DNA from: Ferrovibrio sp964429465
GTDB lineage: Bacteria > Pseudomonadota > Alphaproteobacteria > Ferrovibrionales > Ferrovibrionaceae
Assembly: GCA_964429465.1 (NCBI GenBank)
Contig: CAYSCA010000014.1
Span: 1-31,313, forward strand
Direction of reading: 5' to 3'
Length of the DNA stretch: 31,313 nt
The notes below the pieces were generated by a model. It saw only the letters and a list, made by a program, of their open reading frames with translations. It searched no databases and was not told where the DNA came from. Numbering within the stretch: position 1 is the stretch's first letter; every line of letters begins with the position of its first letter. Positions 15,630 to 22,725 of the stretch are shown piece by piece. Position numbers and translations under genes: made by a program.

Positions 15630-16640
15630 CTATGCCTGTGCCGCCGCGCGCCCGCGCCGCGTGCTTTGCCGCCATGCGGCTGGCGGAATGCCGTAGGCGC
15701 GCGAGAAGGCCCGGTTGAAAGCAGCCTCGGTTCCGTATCCCGCTTCGAATGCCACGGCGGCGATCGGCCTGGCGGTGTTGCTGAGCGCGACGCTGGCCAG
15801 GCACAGGCGCCAGTCCCGCACATAGCGCATCGGCGAGGTCGCGAGCATCGCCTCGAAGCGTTCGGTCAGCGAACTGCGCGACAATCCCGAAACCGCCGAC
15901 AGGTCCTGCACGGTCCATTCGCGCCGGGGATCGTCATGGATCAGCGACAGGCATTTGCCCAGTGAGGGATCGGCCAGCGCCGCGAGCCACCCTTCGGCCG
16001 CGGGTGCAACGGCAACCATCCGGTGCCGCAGCAATTCGATGAACAGGATCTCGGTCAGGCGCTCCAGCATCGAGCGGCCGCCGGCGCGCGGATCGTCGAC
16101 CTCTGCGATGATCCGTCTCACCGTTGCGTGGAGCCATTCGGCGCCTTGCGCATCCCGCGTGCTGACATGCAGCAGCGGCGGCAGGGCAGCGCGGAGCGGG
16201 CGGAAACTCAAGGCGTCGCATTGCAGGAAGCCGCAGAGCAGGCGTACCTTGCTGCCGTCCTCGCACTGGCCGCCATAGCGCAGCACCGGCAGGTCGCGCC
16301 AGGGCGGCGGCGGCAGATCCTGCACCGGCGTCACCAGCCGGCCGCCTTTGCCGGCGCCGATCTGGTGGCCGCTGCCGAAGGGAAAGGCGACCACATCGCC
16401 GGCCTGCAGGATGGCCTCATGGCCGGCCATTTTCATCCAGCAGCGCCCTTCCACCACGATATGGAAGGGCATGGCGGCGGCCGGCCCGGCTGCCAGGCCG
16501 CCCAGCGAGGGCGCCGCATCGGTTTCCCAGTCGCCTGTCGACACGAAGCAGAATTGCAGCGAGCCCGACAGCCGGACGGTGCGGAGGACATCCGACAGGA
16601 CATCATGGGCCGCCGGCCCGGCGGCCGGGTTGGCAGACAT
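15630..16640 (-). CDS. AraC-family transcriptional regulator with cupin sensor domain
   Basis: A regulator of about 336 residues. The N-terminal half is a cupin-type sensor (FHIVVEGRCWMKMAGHEAILQAGDVVAFPFGSGHQI, about 60-95), of the kind found in the AraC cupin_6 group. The C-terminal hundred residues carry the two AraC helix-turn-helix units (WTVQDLSAVSGLSRSSLTERFEAM and RPIAAVAFEAGYGTEAAFNRAFSR). The ATG at 16640 is used; an in-frame TTG at 16685 would add 15 residues, and neither has a strong ribosome site. It is divergent from the DsrE-family gene, which is a natural candidate target, although the ligand is unknown. Confidence 0.88.
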   Translation of the reverse strand: MSANPAAGPAAHDVLSDVLRTVRLSGSLQFCFVSTGDWETDAAPSLGGLAAGPAAAMPFHIVVEGRCWMKMAGHEAILQAGDVVAFPFGSGHQIGAGKGGRLVTPVQDLPPPPWRDLPVLRYGGQCEDGSKVRLLCGFLQCDALSFRPLRAALPPLLHVSTRDAQGAEWLHATVRRIIAEVDDPRAGGRSMLERLTEILFIELLRHRMVAVAPAAEGWLAALADPSLGKCLSLIHDDPRREWTVQDLSAVSGLSRSSLTERFEAMLATSPMRYVRDWRLCLASVALSNTARPIAAVAFEAGYGTEAAFNRAFSRAYGIPPAAWRQSTRRGRAAAQA

Positions 16641-16747
16641 GCGGCGATCCGGATTTTCGATCAACTCTTTCGGCGCTCCGGCCAAAGACGCTGCTCCCTC
16701 GCGGCCTTATAGAGGCCGCCCGCCATCATCCAACAGTGGAGGCATTC

Positions 16748-17116
16748 ATGGCAATCGGCACTGACAAACTCGTTATCCTGGTCACCAGGGGGATCGACTC
16801 AGAACTCTCCTCGGTGGCTTTCACCATCGCCTGCGGCGGCCTGACGGCCGGCCTGAAGGTTTCGATCTTCCTGACCAGCAGCGCCATCGACCTGGTGCGC
16901 AAGGGCGGCCAGCAGATGACGCATGTTCCGCCGCTGCAATCGCTGGCCGGCCTGATCGAGGATTTCCAGAAGCGCGGCGGCGTGATCTGGGCCTGCACGC
17001 CCTGCGTCCAGGCGCGCGGCTACCAGCAGGCCGATCTGCTGGACGGCGTGATCATCACCGGCGCCAGCGTGATGCATAACGAGATCAAGGCCGGCGCGGC
17101 GACGCTGTCGTTCTGA
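16748..17116 (+). CDS. DsrE/DsrF-like family protein with CTPC motif
   Basis: A cytoplasmic protein of 122 residues with the DsrE fold: a first strand KLVILVTRG, the segment SVAFTIACGGLTAGLKVSIFLTSSAIDLV, and a conserved cysteine region GVIWACTPCVQARGY (Cys83 and Cys86). DsrE-type proteins move sulfane sulfur between partners or act in related redox chemistry. The start is the ATG at 16748, with GGAGG five bases upstream; a GTG 12 bases earlier overlaps that ribosome site and is unlikely. The CxxC pair could form a disulfide or bind sulfur. It is convergent with gltX, with five bases between stops. Confidence 0.88.
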   Translation: MAIGTDKLVILVTRGIDSELSSVAFTIACGGLTAGLKVSIFLTSSAIDLVRKGGQQMTHVPPLQSLAGLIEDFQKRGGVIWACTPCVQARGYQQADLLDGVIITGASVMHNEIKAGAATLSF

Positions 17117-17121
17117 TCGGA

Positions 17122-18522
17122 TCAGCCGGCGGCATCGGCGAGGCGCGCGAGCGCCTCGTCGCGTCCCAGCACGGCGGCCACATCGAAGATCGGCGGTGAC
17201 ACCGCCTTGCCGGTCAGCGCCGCGCGCAGCGGCTGCGCCAGCTGGCCCAGCTTCACCTGCTCGGTTTCGGACAGCGCGCGCACCGCCGCCTCAATCGCCG
17301 CGGCCTGCCATTCGCTCACGCCGCGCAGCGCTTCCGCAACCTTCCGCAGCCGCGCTTTCGCGGCATCGTCGAGATGCTTCTGCGCGGCGGCATCGGGCTG
17401 GATCGGCCGGGCGGCAAACAGGAACTGCACGCTGTCGGCCAGTTCGTTGAGATCCTTGGCGCGCTCCTTCACGGCCGGCAGGATCGCCCTGATCTGCGCC
17501 TGCTCGGACTGGCTGGGCTCGCGTCCGGCGCGCGCGGCAATGAAGGGCAGGGCGGCCTGCAGCAGATCCGCGTCGCTGCTGGCGCGGATGTAGTGGCCGT
17601 TCAGGTTGTTCAGCTTGACGAAATCGAAACGCGCCGGCGAGCGGCCGACATGGTCGAGGCCGAACCATTCGATCGCCTGCTCGGTCGAAATGATTTCGTC
17701 GTCTCCATGACTCCAGCCCAGCCGCAGCAGGTAGTTGCGCATCGCCGCCGGCAGGTAGCCCATACCGGCATAGGCTTCCGTCCCCAGCGCACCATGGCGT
17801 TTCGACAGCTTGGCGCCGTCCGCCCCATGGATCAGCGGGATATGGGCGAATTCCGGTACCGCGAAGCCGGCGGCCAGATAAAGCTGTGTCTGCCGCGCCG
17901 CATTGGTCAGGTGATCGTCGCCGCGGATCACATGCGTGACACCCATATCGTGGTCGTCCACCACGACCGACAGATTATAGGTCGGCGTGCCGTCGGAGCG
18001 CAGGATGATGAGGTCGTCGAGCTGCTCGTTCTGGAAGGTCACGTCGCCCTGCACCAGATCCCGGATCACCGTCGCGCCTTCGCGCGGCGCCCTGAAGCGC
18101 ACCACCGGCTTGACGCCGGCGGGCGCGTCCTTCGGATCGCGGTCGCGCCAGCGGCCGTCATAGCGCATCGGCCGGCCTTCGGCCTTGGCCTTGTTGCGCA
18201 TCTCCTCCAGCTCCTCGGGCGAGCAGTAGCAGTGATAGGCCTTGCCCTCGGCCAGCATTTTCTGCGCCACCTCGGCATGGCGGCTCATGCGGGCGAACTG
18301 GAAGACGGGCTCGCCATCCCAGTCCACGCCCAGCCATTTCAGACCCTGGAAGATTTTCTCGACAGCATCCTCGGTCGAACGCTCGCGATCGGTGTCTTCG
18401 ATGCGCAGGCGGAAGCTGCCGCCGTGATGGCGGGCGAACAGCCAGTTGAATAACGCCGTGCGGGCGCCGCCGATATGCAGGTAGCCGGTCGGCGAGGGCG
18501 CAAAGCGGGTGACGACGTTCAT
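17122..18522 (-). CDS. gltX: Glutamate--tRNA ligase
   Basis: Class I aminoacyl-tRNA synthetase that charges tRNA-Glu; in bacteria lacking GlnRS it may also charge tRNA-Gln. Length is 466 residues, normal for the family. The HIGH-type motif is HIGG (16-19) within FAPSPTGYLHIGGARTALFNW, and the KMSKS-type motif is KLSKR (238-242) followed by HGALGTEAY. Cys98 and Cys100 lie in the zinc-finger region. The ATG at 18522 begins the conserved N-terminus; an upstream TTG only adds four residues. Alphaproteobacteria often have two gltX copies, and this window cannot tell which one this is. It is divergent from comEC with a 120-base gap. Confidence 0.96.
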   Translation of the reverse strand: MNVVTRFAPSPTGYLHIGGARTALFNWLFARHHGGSFRLRIEDTDRERSTEDAVEKIFQGLKWLGVDWDGEPVFQFARMSRHAEVAQKMLAEGKAYHCYCSPEELEEMRNKAKAEGRPMRYDGRWRDRDPKDAPAGVKPVVRFRAPREGATVIRDLVQGDVTFQNEQLDDLIILRSDGTPTYNLSVVVDDHDMGVTHVIRGDDHLTNAARQTQLYLAAGFAVPEFAHIPLIHGADGAKLSKRHGALGTEAYAGMGYLPAAMRNYLLRLGWSHGDDEIISTEQAIEWFGLDHVGRSPARFDFVKLNNLNGHYIRASSDADLLQAALPFIAARAGREPSQSEQAQIRAILPAVKERAKDLNELADSVQFLFAARPIQPDAAAQKHLDDAAKARLRKVAEALRGVSEWQAAAIEAAVRALSETEQVKLGQLAQPLRAALTGKAVSPPIFDVAAVLGRDEALARLADAAG

Positions 18523-18642
18523 GACGGATTCCAAGTCGATGGCAGCAAGGCGGCGGTTTTAGCACAGGTGGCAGGCGGGGCAAGCCGCGTTCCCGATTTG
18601 CACGGATTGGCGGTAAATCGCGCGCCGGGCAAAGTGCCGGCC

Positions 18643-20514
18643 ATGGCAGGGGTGGCGCATCGGGGATTGTCGCAGCGGCTGGCTGCCGCGACTGCACAGG
18701 CCTGGGCGGCGGGCTGGAGCGGGCTGCGCGGCTTCGACGCGGCGACCGTGCTGCTGGCCGAGCGGACCCGCTGGTTCCTCTGGCTGCCGGCTTTGCTGGG
18801 CGGTGGTATTGCCGTCTATTTCCTGCTGCCGGTCGAACCGTCGCTCTTGACCCTGCGTGCCGGGACCGGCGCGGTCGCGGCCGCGCTAATTGCGCTGGGG
18901 CGAAACGAATTGCGGCGCTATCTGCTGATCGCATCGCTTGCCCTGCTGGCCGGCCTGTGGCTGGCCGCGGAACGCAGCGCTTCGGTGGCAGCGCCGGTCC
19001 TGCAGCGGTCCAGCGGCGCAACCTGGATCGAGGGCCGCGTGCTGGAAGCCGAGCAGCGCGACAGAGGTCATCGCGTGCTGCTCGACCGGCTGGTCATCGG
19101 CGGCCTGGCTGCGCCGGACACGCCGCAGCGGATCCGCATCTCGCTGCCGCGCGACGGCGAAGCCCTGTGGCCGGGCGATCGCATCCGCGTCCGCGCCATG
19201 CTCTCGCCGCCGCCGGAGCCGGCGATGCCCGGCGCCTATGACTTCGCGCGCTCGGCCTGGTTCCGCCAGATCGGCGCCGTCGGCTACACGATCAGCACGC
19301 CGGAAGCGATGCCGGCGCGCGACGCCGCCGACTGGCGCGAGGCGGCGACGCTGGCGCTGAGCCGCTGGCGCCAGGAATTGACCCGGCGCTTTGCCGCGCA
19401 GGCCGAAGGGGCCGGCGGCGCCATCGCGGTGGCATTGATCACCGGGGCGCGCGGTCCGATCCCCGACAGGATCGACGAGGCATTCCGTGATTCAGGCCTG
19501 GCGCATATCCTGTCGATCTCCGGACTGCATCTGACCCTGGTGGCCGGCATCCTGTTCTTTGCCGTCCGCGCGCTGCTGGCGCTCTCACCTTATCTGGCGC
19601 TGCATTTCCCGATCAAGAAATGGGCCGCGCTTGCCGCGATCTGCGGCGCGGTGGCTTACACATTGCTGTCGGGCGCGGCGCTGCCGACGCTGCGCTCGCT
19701 GGCGATGGTGATGCTGGCGCTGGTCGCCGTGCTGCTGGATCGCCGCGCCATCACGCTGCGCAGCGTCGCCTGGGCTGCGCTGGTGCTGCTGGTCCTGTGG
19801 CCGGAAAGCCTGCTCGATGCGGGCTTCCAGATGTCGTTTGCCGCGGTGACCGCGCTGGTCGCGGCATTCGAGCATCTGGCGCCGAAGCTGACGCAGTGGC
19901 GCAGCGAGGCGGGCGCCGTGAAGATCGCGCTGCTCTGGCTGCTCGGCACGATGGCGGCCAGCCTGGTGGCGGGCCTCGGCTCGTCGCTGATCGCCGTGTA
20001 TCACTTCAATCGCGTGGCCGAATACTCGCTGATCGCCAACCTGCTGGCGGCGCCTTTGGTGAGCTTCTGGATCATGCCGCTGGCAATGATCGTCTTCGTG
20101 CTCACGCCGCTCGGCCTCGAGGGCATCGCGCTGACGGCGATGGTCTGGGGCGTCGACCTGCTGATCGCCATCGCCGAATGGGTGGCCGGTTGGCCGAACG
20201 CGGTGGGGCATGTTCCCGCCATGCCGGCCTGGGCGCTGGGCGCGATCGTCATCGGCGGCCTGTGGCTCTGCCTGTGGCAGCGGCGCTGGCGCTGGCTGGG
20301 CGTGCTCGGCCTGGCCTTGGGCAGCGTCTCGGCGGGCCGCCGCTCTATCGCTGGCCGGCCCTGCGCCGCAACGACCGCGAGGGCAGGGTGGGCGCGGATG
20401 GCAGCCTGCGCTGCGAGGTCGCGGGCTGCACCTGGCGGCATGGGGGATTTATCGTTGCGCTGCCGAAACAGCCCGATGCGCTCGCGGAGGATTGCCGGAC
20501 GGCGGACGCGGTGA
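18643..20514 (+). CDS. comEC: ComEC/Rec2-type DNA uptake channel protein, frameshifted near the 3' end
   Basis: ComEC forms the inner-membrane channel for single-stranded DNA during natural transformation. The visible frame holds N-terminal helices, a soluble DUF4131-like segment (about 110-210), and the competence domain with the family sequence FRDSGLAHILSISGLHL (about 283-299), then many helices up to WVAGWPNAVGHV. The frame is good to about residue 565 (base 20336). After that it enters Arg-rich nonsense and stops at 20514, while the expected C-terminal sequence continues in another frame to 20738. A one-base loss near 20333-20340 explains this. The start is the ATG at 18643, with a weak ribosome site. 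Confidence 0.85.
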   Translation: MAGVAHRGLSQRLAAATAQAWAAGWSGLRGFDAATVLLAERTRWFLWLPALLGGGIAVYFLLPVEPSLLTLRAGTGAVAAALIALGRNELRRYLLIASLALLAGLWLAAERSASVAAPVLQRSSGATWIEGRVLEAEQRDRGHRVLLDRLVIGGLAAPDTPQRIRISLPRDGEALWPGDRIRVRAMLSPPPEPAMPGAYDFARSAWFRQIGAVGYTISTPEAMPARDAADWREAATLALSRWRQELTRRFAAQAEGAGGAIAVALITGARGPIPDRIDEAFRDSGLAHILSISGLHLTLVAGILFFAVRALLALSPYLALHFPIKKWAALAAICGAVAYTLLSGAALPTLRSLAMVMLALVAVLLDRRAITLRSVAWAALVLLVLWPESLLDAGFQMSFAAVTALVAAFEHLAPKLTQWRSEAGAVKIALLWLLGTMAASLVAGLGSSLIAVYHFNRVAEYSLIANLLAAPLVSFWIMPLAMIVFVLTPLGLEGIALTAMVWGVDLLIAIAEWVAGWPNAVGHVPAMPAWALGAIVIGGLWLCLWQRRWRWLGVLGLALGSVSAGRRSIAGRPCAATTARAGWARMAACAARSRAAPGGMGDLSLRCRNSPMRSRRIAGRRTR

Positions 20515-20738
20515 TCGCGATGCAGATGCCGATCCGCTCGCGCTGCCCGGCGGCGCGCGTCGTGATCGACCGGTTCGACCTGTGGCGCAACGGCGCGCAT
20601 GCCCTGTGGCTGGGGCATCCGGGCGGCATCCGGGTCGAGCACGTGGCCGCGACACGCGGGCGACGTCCCTGGGTTCTGGCAAAGGGGCATGGCAAATCGT
20701 CGCAGGCGGGCGGATCGAAGCGCCGGCGTGGCGATTGA
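20337..20738 (+). pseudogene. comEC: Out-of-frame C-terminal part of ComEC
   Basis: Read in the frame starting at 20337, the sequence gives PPLYRWPALRRND, then LRCEVAGCTWRHGGF, LAEDCRTADAVI, ARVVIDRFDLWRNGAHALWL and an ending rich in Lys and Arg. This matches the usual C-terminal tail of alphaproteobacterial ComEC (VIDRFDLWRxGAHALWL type). Adding one C in the run at 20337-20338 would restore a continuous protein of about 699 residues that reads SVSAGPPLYRWP. It is either a real inactivating mutation or a sequencing error. This fragment has no start of its own. Confidence 0.75.
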
Positions 20739-20805
20739 GGCGGAACAAAGACGCGGAACCACGGGTTCTCCCGTCAGAAACGCCCCTCCTACTTGCGAGA
20801 AACCG

Positions 20806-20964
20806 ATGCACCTGGTCTTTCTTGCCGCCCTTGTCGCCCTTCTGATCCTCGCTCTGCCGATCTGGCCCTACAGTCGTGCCTGGAGCGCTTTTCCCAGCGG
20901 CTTTGTTGCCATTGTGCTGCTGATGTTCGCCGCGATCCTGGCGACGGGCCGCATCGTATCCTGA
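20806..20964 (+). CDS. DUF3309-like small membrane protein (52 aa)
   Basis: A single small hydrophobic protein. It opens with a membrane helix (LVFLAALVALLILALP), then the family-like core ALPIWPYSRAWSAFPSG, then a second helix (FVAIVLLMFAAILATGR). This resembles DUF3309 proteins, which share the ALPxWPYSRxWGYxPSG pattern. The function of that family is not known. The ATG is preceded by GAGA, a weak ribosome site. It lies 67 bases after the ComEC tail and 85 bases before the PfpI gene. Confidence 0.78.
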   Translation: MHLVFLAALVALLILALPIWPYSRAWSAFPSGFVAIVLLMFAAILATGRIVS

Positions 20965-21049
20965 TTCCGTTCGGCAGCCGTCTGCCGGTCCTGCGGAACA
21001 ACTCGGCGGCCCGGCCGTTGGCCTGCTGTTGATGCGTCAGGAGGTGACT

Positions 21050-21610
21050 ATGCCGAAGATCAGTGATGCCCGGATATTGATCATTGCCACGGATGGCGTC
21101 GAGCAATCGGAGCTGGTGGTGCCGCGCGACCGGCTGAAGGAAGCGGGCGCCAAGGTCGACGTCGCCTCGCCGAGCGGCAAACCGATCCGCGGCTGGGACA
21201 TGAAAGATTGGGGCGACAATATCGGCGTCGATATGGGAATCGCCGACGCCAATCCCGGCGATTACGATGCGCTGGTGATTCCGGGTGGCCAGATCAATCC
21301 CGACAAGCTGCGCGTCGACCAGAATGCGATGGCGGTGGTGCGTTCCTTCATGGACAGCGGCAAGGTGGTGGCGGCGATCTGCCATGGCCCGTGGCTGCTG
21401 GTCGAGGCGGATGCGCTGCGCGACCGCAATGTCACGTCATTCAAATCCATCAAAACGGATGTGGAGAATGCCGGCGGCAACTGGATGGACAAGGAGGTCG
21501 TGGTCGACAAGGGGCTGATCACCAGCCGGTCGCCCGCCGACCTGCAGCCCTTCGTGGCCAAGATCATTGAAGAGGTGAAGGAAGGGCGCCACAGCCGCCG
21601 CGCCGCCTGA
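21050..21610 (+). CDS. PfpI/DJ-1 family protein (type 1 glutamine amidotransferase-like)
   Basis: A cytoplasmic protein of 186 residues of the DJ-1/PfpI superfamily. Family features are the N-terminal ILIIATDGVEQSEL with Glu18, VIPGGQINPDKLR, and the nucleophile elbow AAICHGPWLLVEA with Cys111-His112. The C-terminal segment VVVDKGLITSRSPADLQPF is typical of the PfpI branch. Members act as proteases, glyoxalase/deglycase-like enzymes or chaperones in stress response; the exact reaction cannot be read. The ATG at 21050 has an excellent AGGAGG site five bases upstream, which rules out the TTG-started longer frame. A strong terminator follows the stop. Confidence 0.92.
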   Translation: MPKISDARILIIATDGVEQSELVVPRDRLKEAGAKVDVASPSGKPIRGWDMKDWGDNIGVDMGIADANPGDYDALVIPGGQINPDKLRVDQNAMAVVRSFMDSGKVVAAICHGPWLLVEADALRDRNVTSFKSIKTDVENAGGNWMDKEVVVDKGLITSRSPADLQPFVAKIIEEVKEGRHSRRAA

Positions 21611-21623
21611 GGAATCCGGACAT

Positions 21624-21658
21624 AAAAAAAGCGGGACGTGGTGTCACGTCCCGCTTTT
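21624..21658. terminator. Bidirectional Rho-independent terminator
   Basis: A perfect 10-base stem, GCGGGACGTG (21631-21640) and CACGTCCCGC (21645-21654), has a GTGT loop. It is flanked by seven A on the left and TTTT on the right, so it can terminate both the PfpI transcript (plus) and the lexA transcript (minus). Confidence 0.92.
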
Positions 21659-21676
21659 GCTTTCGCGGCAGCAGTT

Positions 21677-22405
21677 TCAGTAGCGCCGCAGCAACCCGAC
21701 CAGCCGGCCCTGCACCTTCACCCGGTCGGGGCCGAAGATACGGGTTTCGTAGGCCGAGTTGGCGGCTTCCAGCGCCACCGAGTTGCCCTTGCGGCGCAGC
21801 CGCTTCAGCGTGACTTCCTGGTCGTCGACCAGCGCCACCACGATGGCGCCGTTATCGGCATTGTCGCTGCGCTGGATGATGACGGTATCGCCGTCCATGA
21901 TGCCGGCATCGACCATGGAATCGCCGGCGACTTCCAGGGCGTAATGATCGCCGTTGCCAAGCAGGCCGATCGGCACGTCGATCTGCGTGCTCATGTCGCG
22001 CAGCGCCTCGATCGGGGTGCCGGCGGCGATCCGGCCATAGAGCGGCAGGGTGACGATATCGCGCGCGTTATAGGGATTGACCGAAACCGGGGTGCCCTGC
22101 ATCGGCTGGTCGCTTTCGACGACCCGCGGCATCAGGCGGTTGCGCGGCGTGGCCGGACGCACATTGCCGCCGCCGCGAACCGGCACGGCCGAGTCGGGCA
22201 GGCGCAGGACCTCGAGCGCGCGGGCGCGATGCGCCAGCCGGCGGATGAAACCGCGTTCTTCCAGCCCGGTCACCAGACGATGGATGCCGGATTTCGATTT
22301 CAGCTTCATCGCCTCCTTCATTTCCTCGAAGGAGGGGGAAACACCGGAAATTTCCAGTTTTTCATGGATGAACATCAGCAGATCGTGCTGCTTGCGGGTC
22401 AGCAT
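21677..22405 (-). CDS. lexA: LexA SOS repressor
   Basis: LexA represses DNA-damage genes and cleaves itself when RecA is activated. The 242-residue protein has an N-terminal winged helix domain (SFEEMKEAMKLKSKSGIHRLVTGLEERGF, 25-53), the Ala128-Gly129 cleavage bond in RIAAGTP, the catalytic Ser163 in VAGDSMVDAG and the catalytic Lys201 in VTLKRL. The ATG at 22405 has GGAGG five bases upstream; the longer open frame runs into the promoter region. A GTTC-N7-GTTC box lies in its promoter, so it is autoregulated. The long linker between domains (about 70-115) is usual for alphaproteobacterial LexA. Confidence 0.97.
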   Translation of the reverse strand: MLTRKQHDLLMFIHEKLEISGVSPSFEEMKEAMKLKSKSGIHRLVTGLEERGFIRRLAHRARALEVLRLPDSAVPVRGGGNVRPATPRNRLMPRVVESDQPMQGTPVSVNPYNARDIVTLPLYGRIAAGTPIEALRDMSTQIDVPIGLLGNGDHYALEVAGDSMVDAGIMDGDTVIIQRSDNADNGAIVVALVDDQEVTLKRLRRKGNSVALEAANSAYETRIFGPDRVKVQGRLVGLLRRY

Positions 22406-22494
22406 GCTAGCCTCCTCGAGATCAGGTTCCGGCTGCCAGGGCGAAGCGGAATACGACGCCGGCAGAACTGGAACGAACAAGAAACCCACGAAAT

Positions 22495-22523
22495 GTTCTA
22501 ATGAGGTTCCGTATTCGGGTCAA
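22495..22523 (-). promoter_or_regulatory. lexA promoter with embedded SOS box
   Basis: On the minus strand TTGACC (22518-22523) and TAGAAC (22495-22500) are 17 bases apart, a good -35/-10 pair. The direct repeat GTTC-N7-GTTC (22495-22498 and 22506-22509 on the plus strand) is the alphaproteobacterial LexA box and covers the -10 and part of the spacer, so bound LexA would block polymerase. The leader to the lexA ATG is about 83 bases. The rest of the 320-base gap, 22510-22638, shows no further clear site. Confidence 0.85.
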
Positions 22524-22638
22524 GTCTTTTTCCACAGGCTTGATAAAAGATATGGGGTCGAGAACGAATGGCGCATACCAGCCATTGTTTTTCGCCGATT
22601 ACCCTTGAATGCATAAGACCTTAGCTCAAGGGCTTGCG

Positions 22639-22720
22639 CCGCGGGGTGGTGACTGAAAAATTACCCCCAGGGCAAGGCAGCCCGCGGTAAGGGAGAGGCC
22701 GAAAACCGGCCTGGGGGAGC
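22639..22720 (+). promoter_or_regulatory. Structured leader of the chemotaxis receptor gene
   Basis: A 7-base long-range pairing, CCGCGGG (22639-22645) with CCCGCGG (22681-22687), encloses a possible GGGT/ACCC inner stem. It is followed by a local hairpin AGGCCG (22696-22701) with CGGCCT (22707-22712). The GGGGGAG ribosome site follows at once. It does not match a riboswitch class that I can recognise. Confidence 0.3.
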
Positions 22721-22725
22721 ACAGA

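Noticed and set aside
22640..22720. Possible TPP or cyclic-di-GMP riboswitch before the chemotaxis receptor
   Set aside because: Some words look similar (GGGGTG...ACCCC, AGGGCAA), but the conserved core of neither class is complete.
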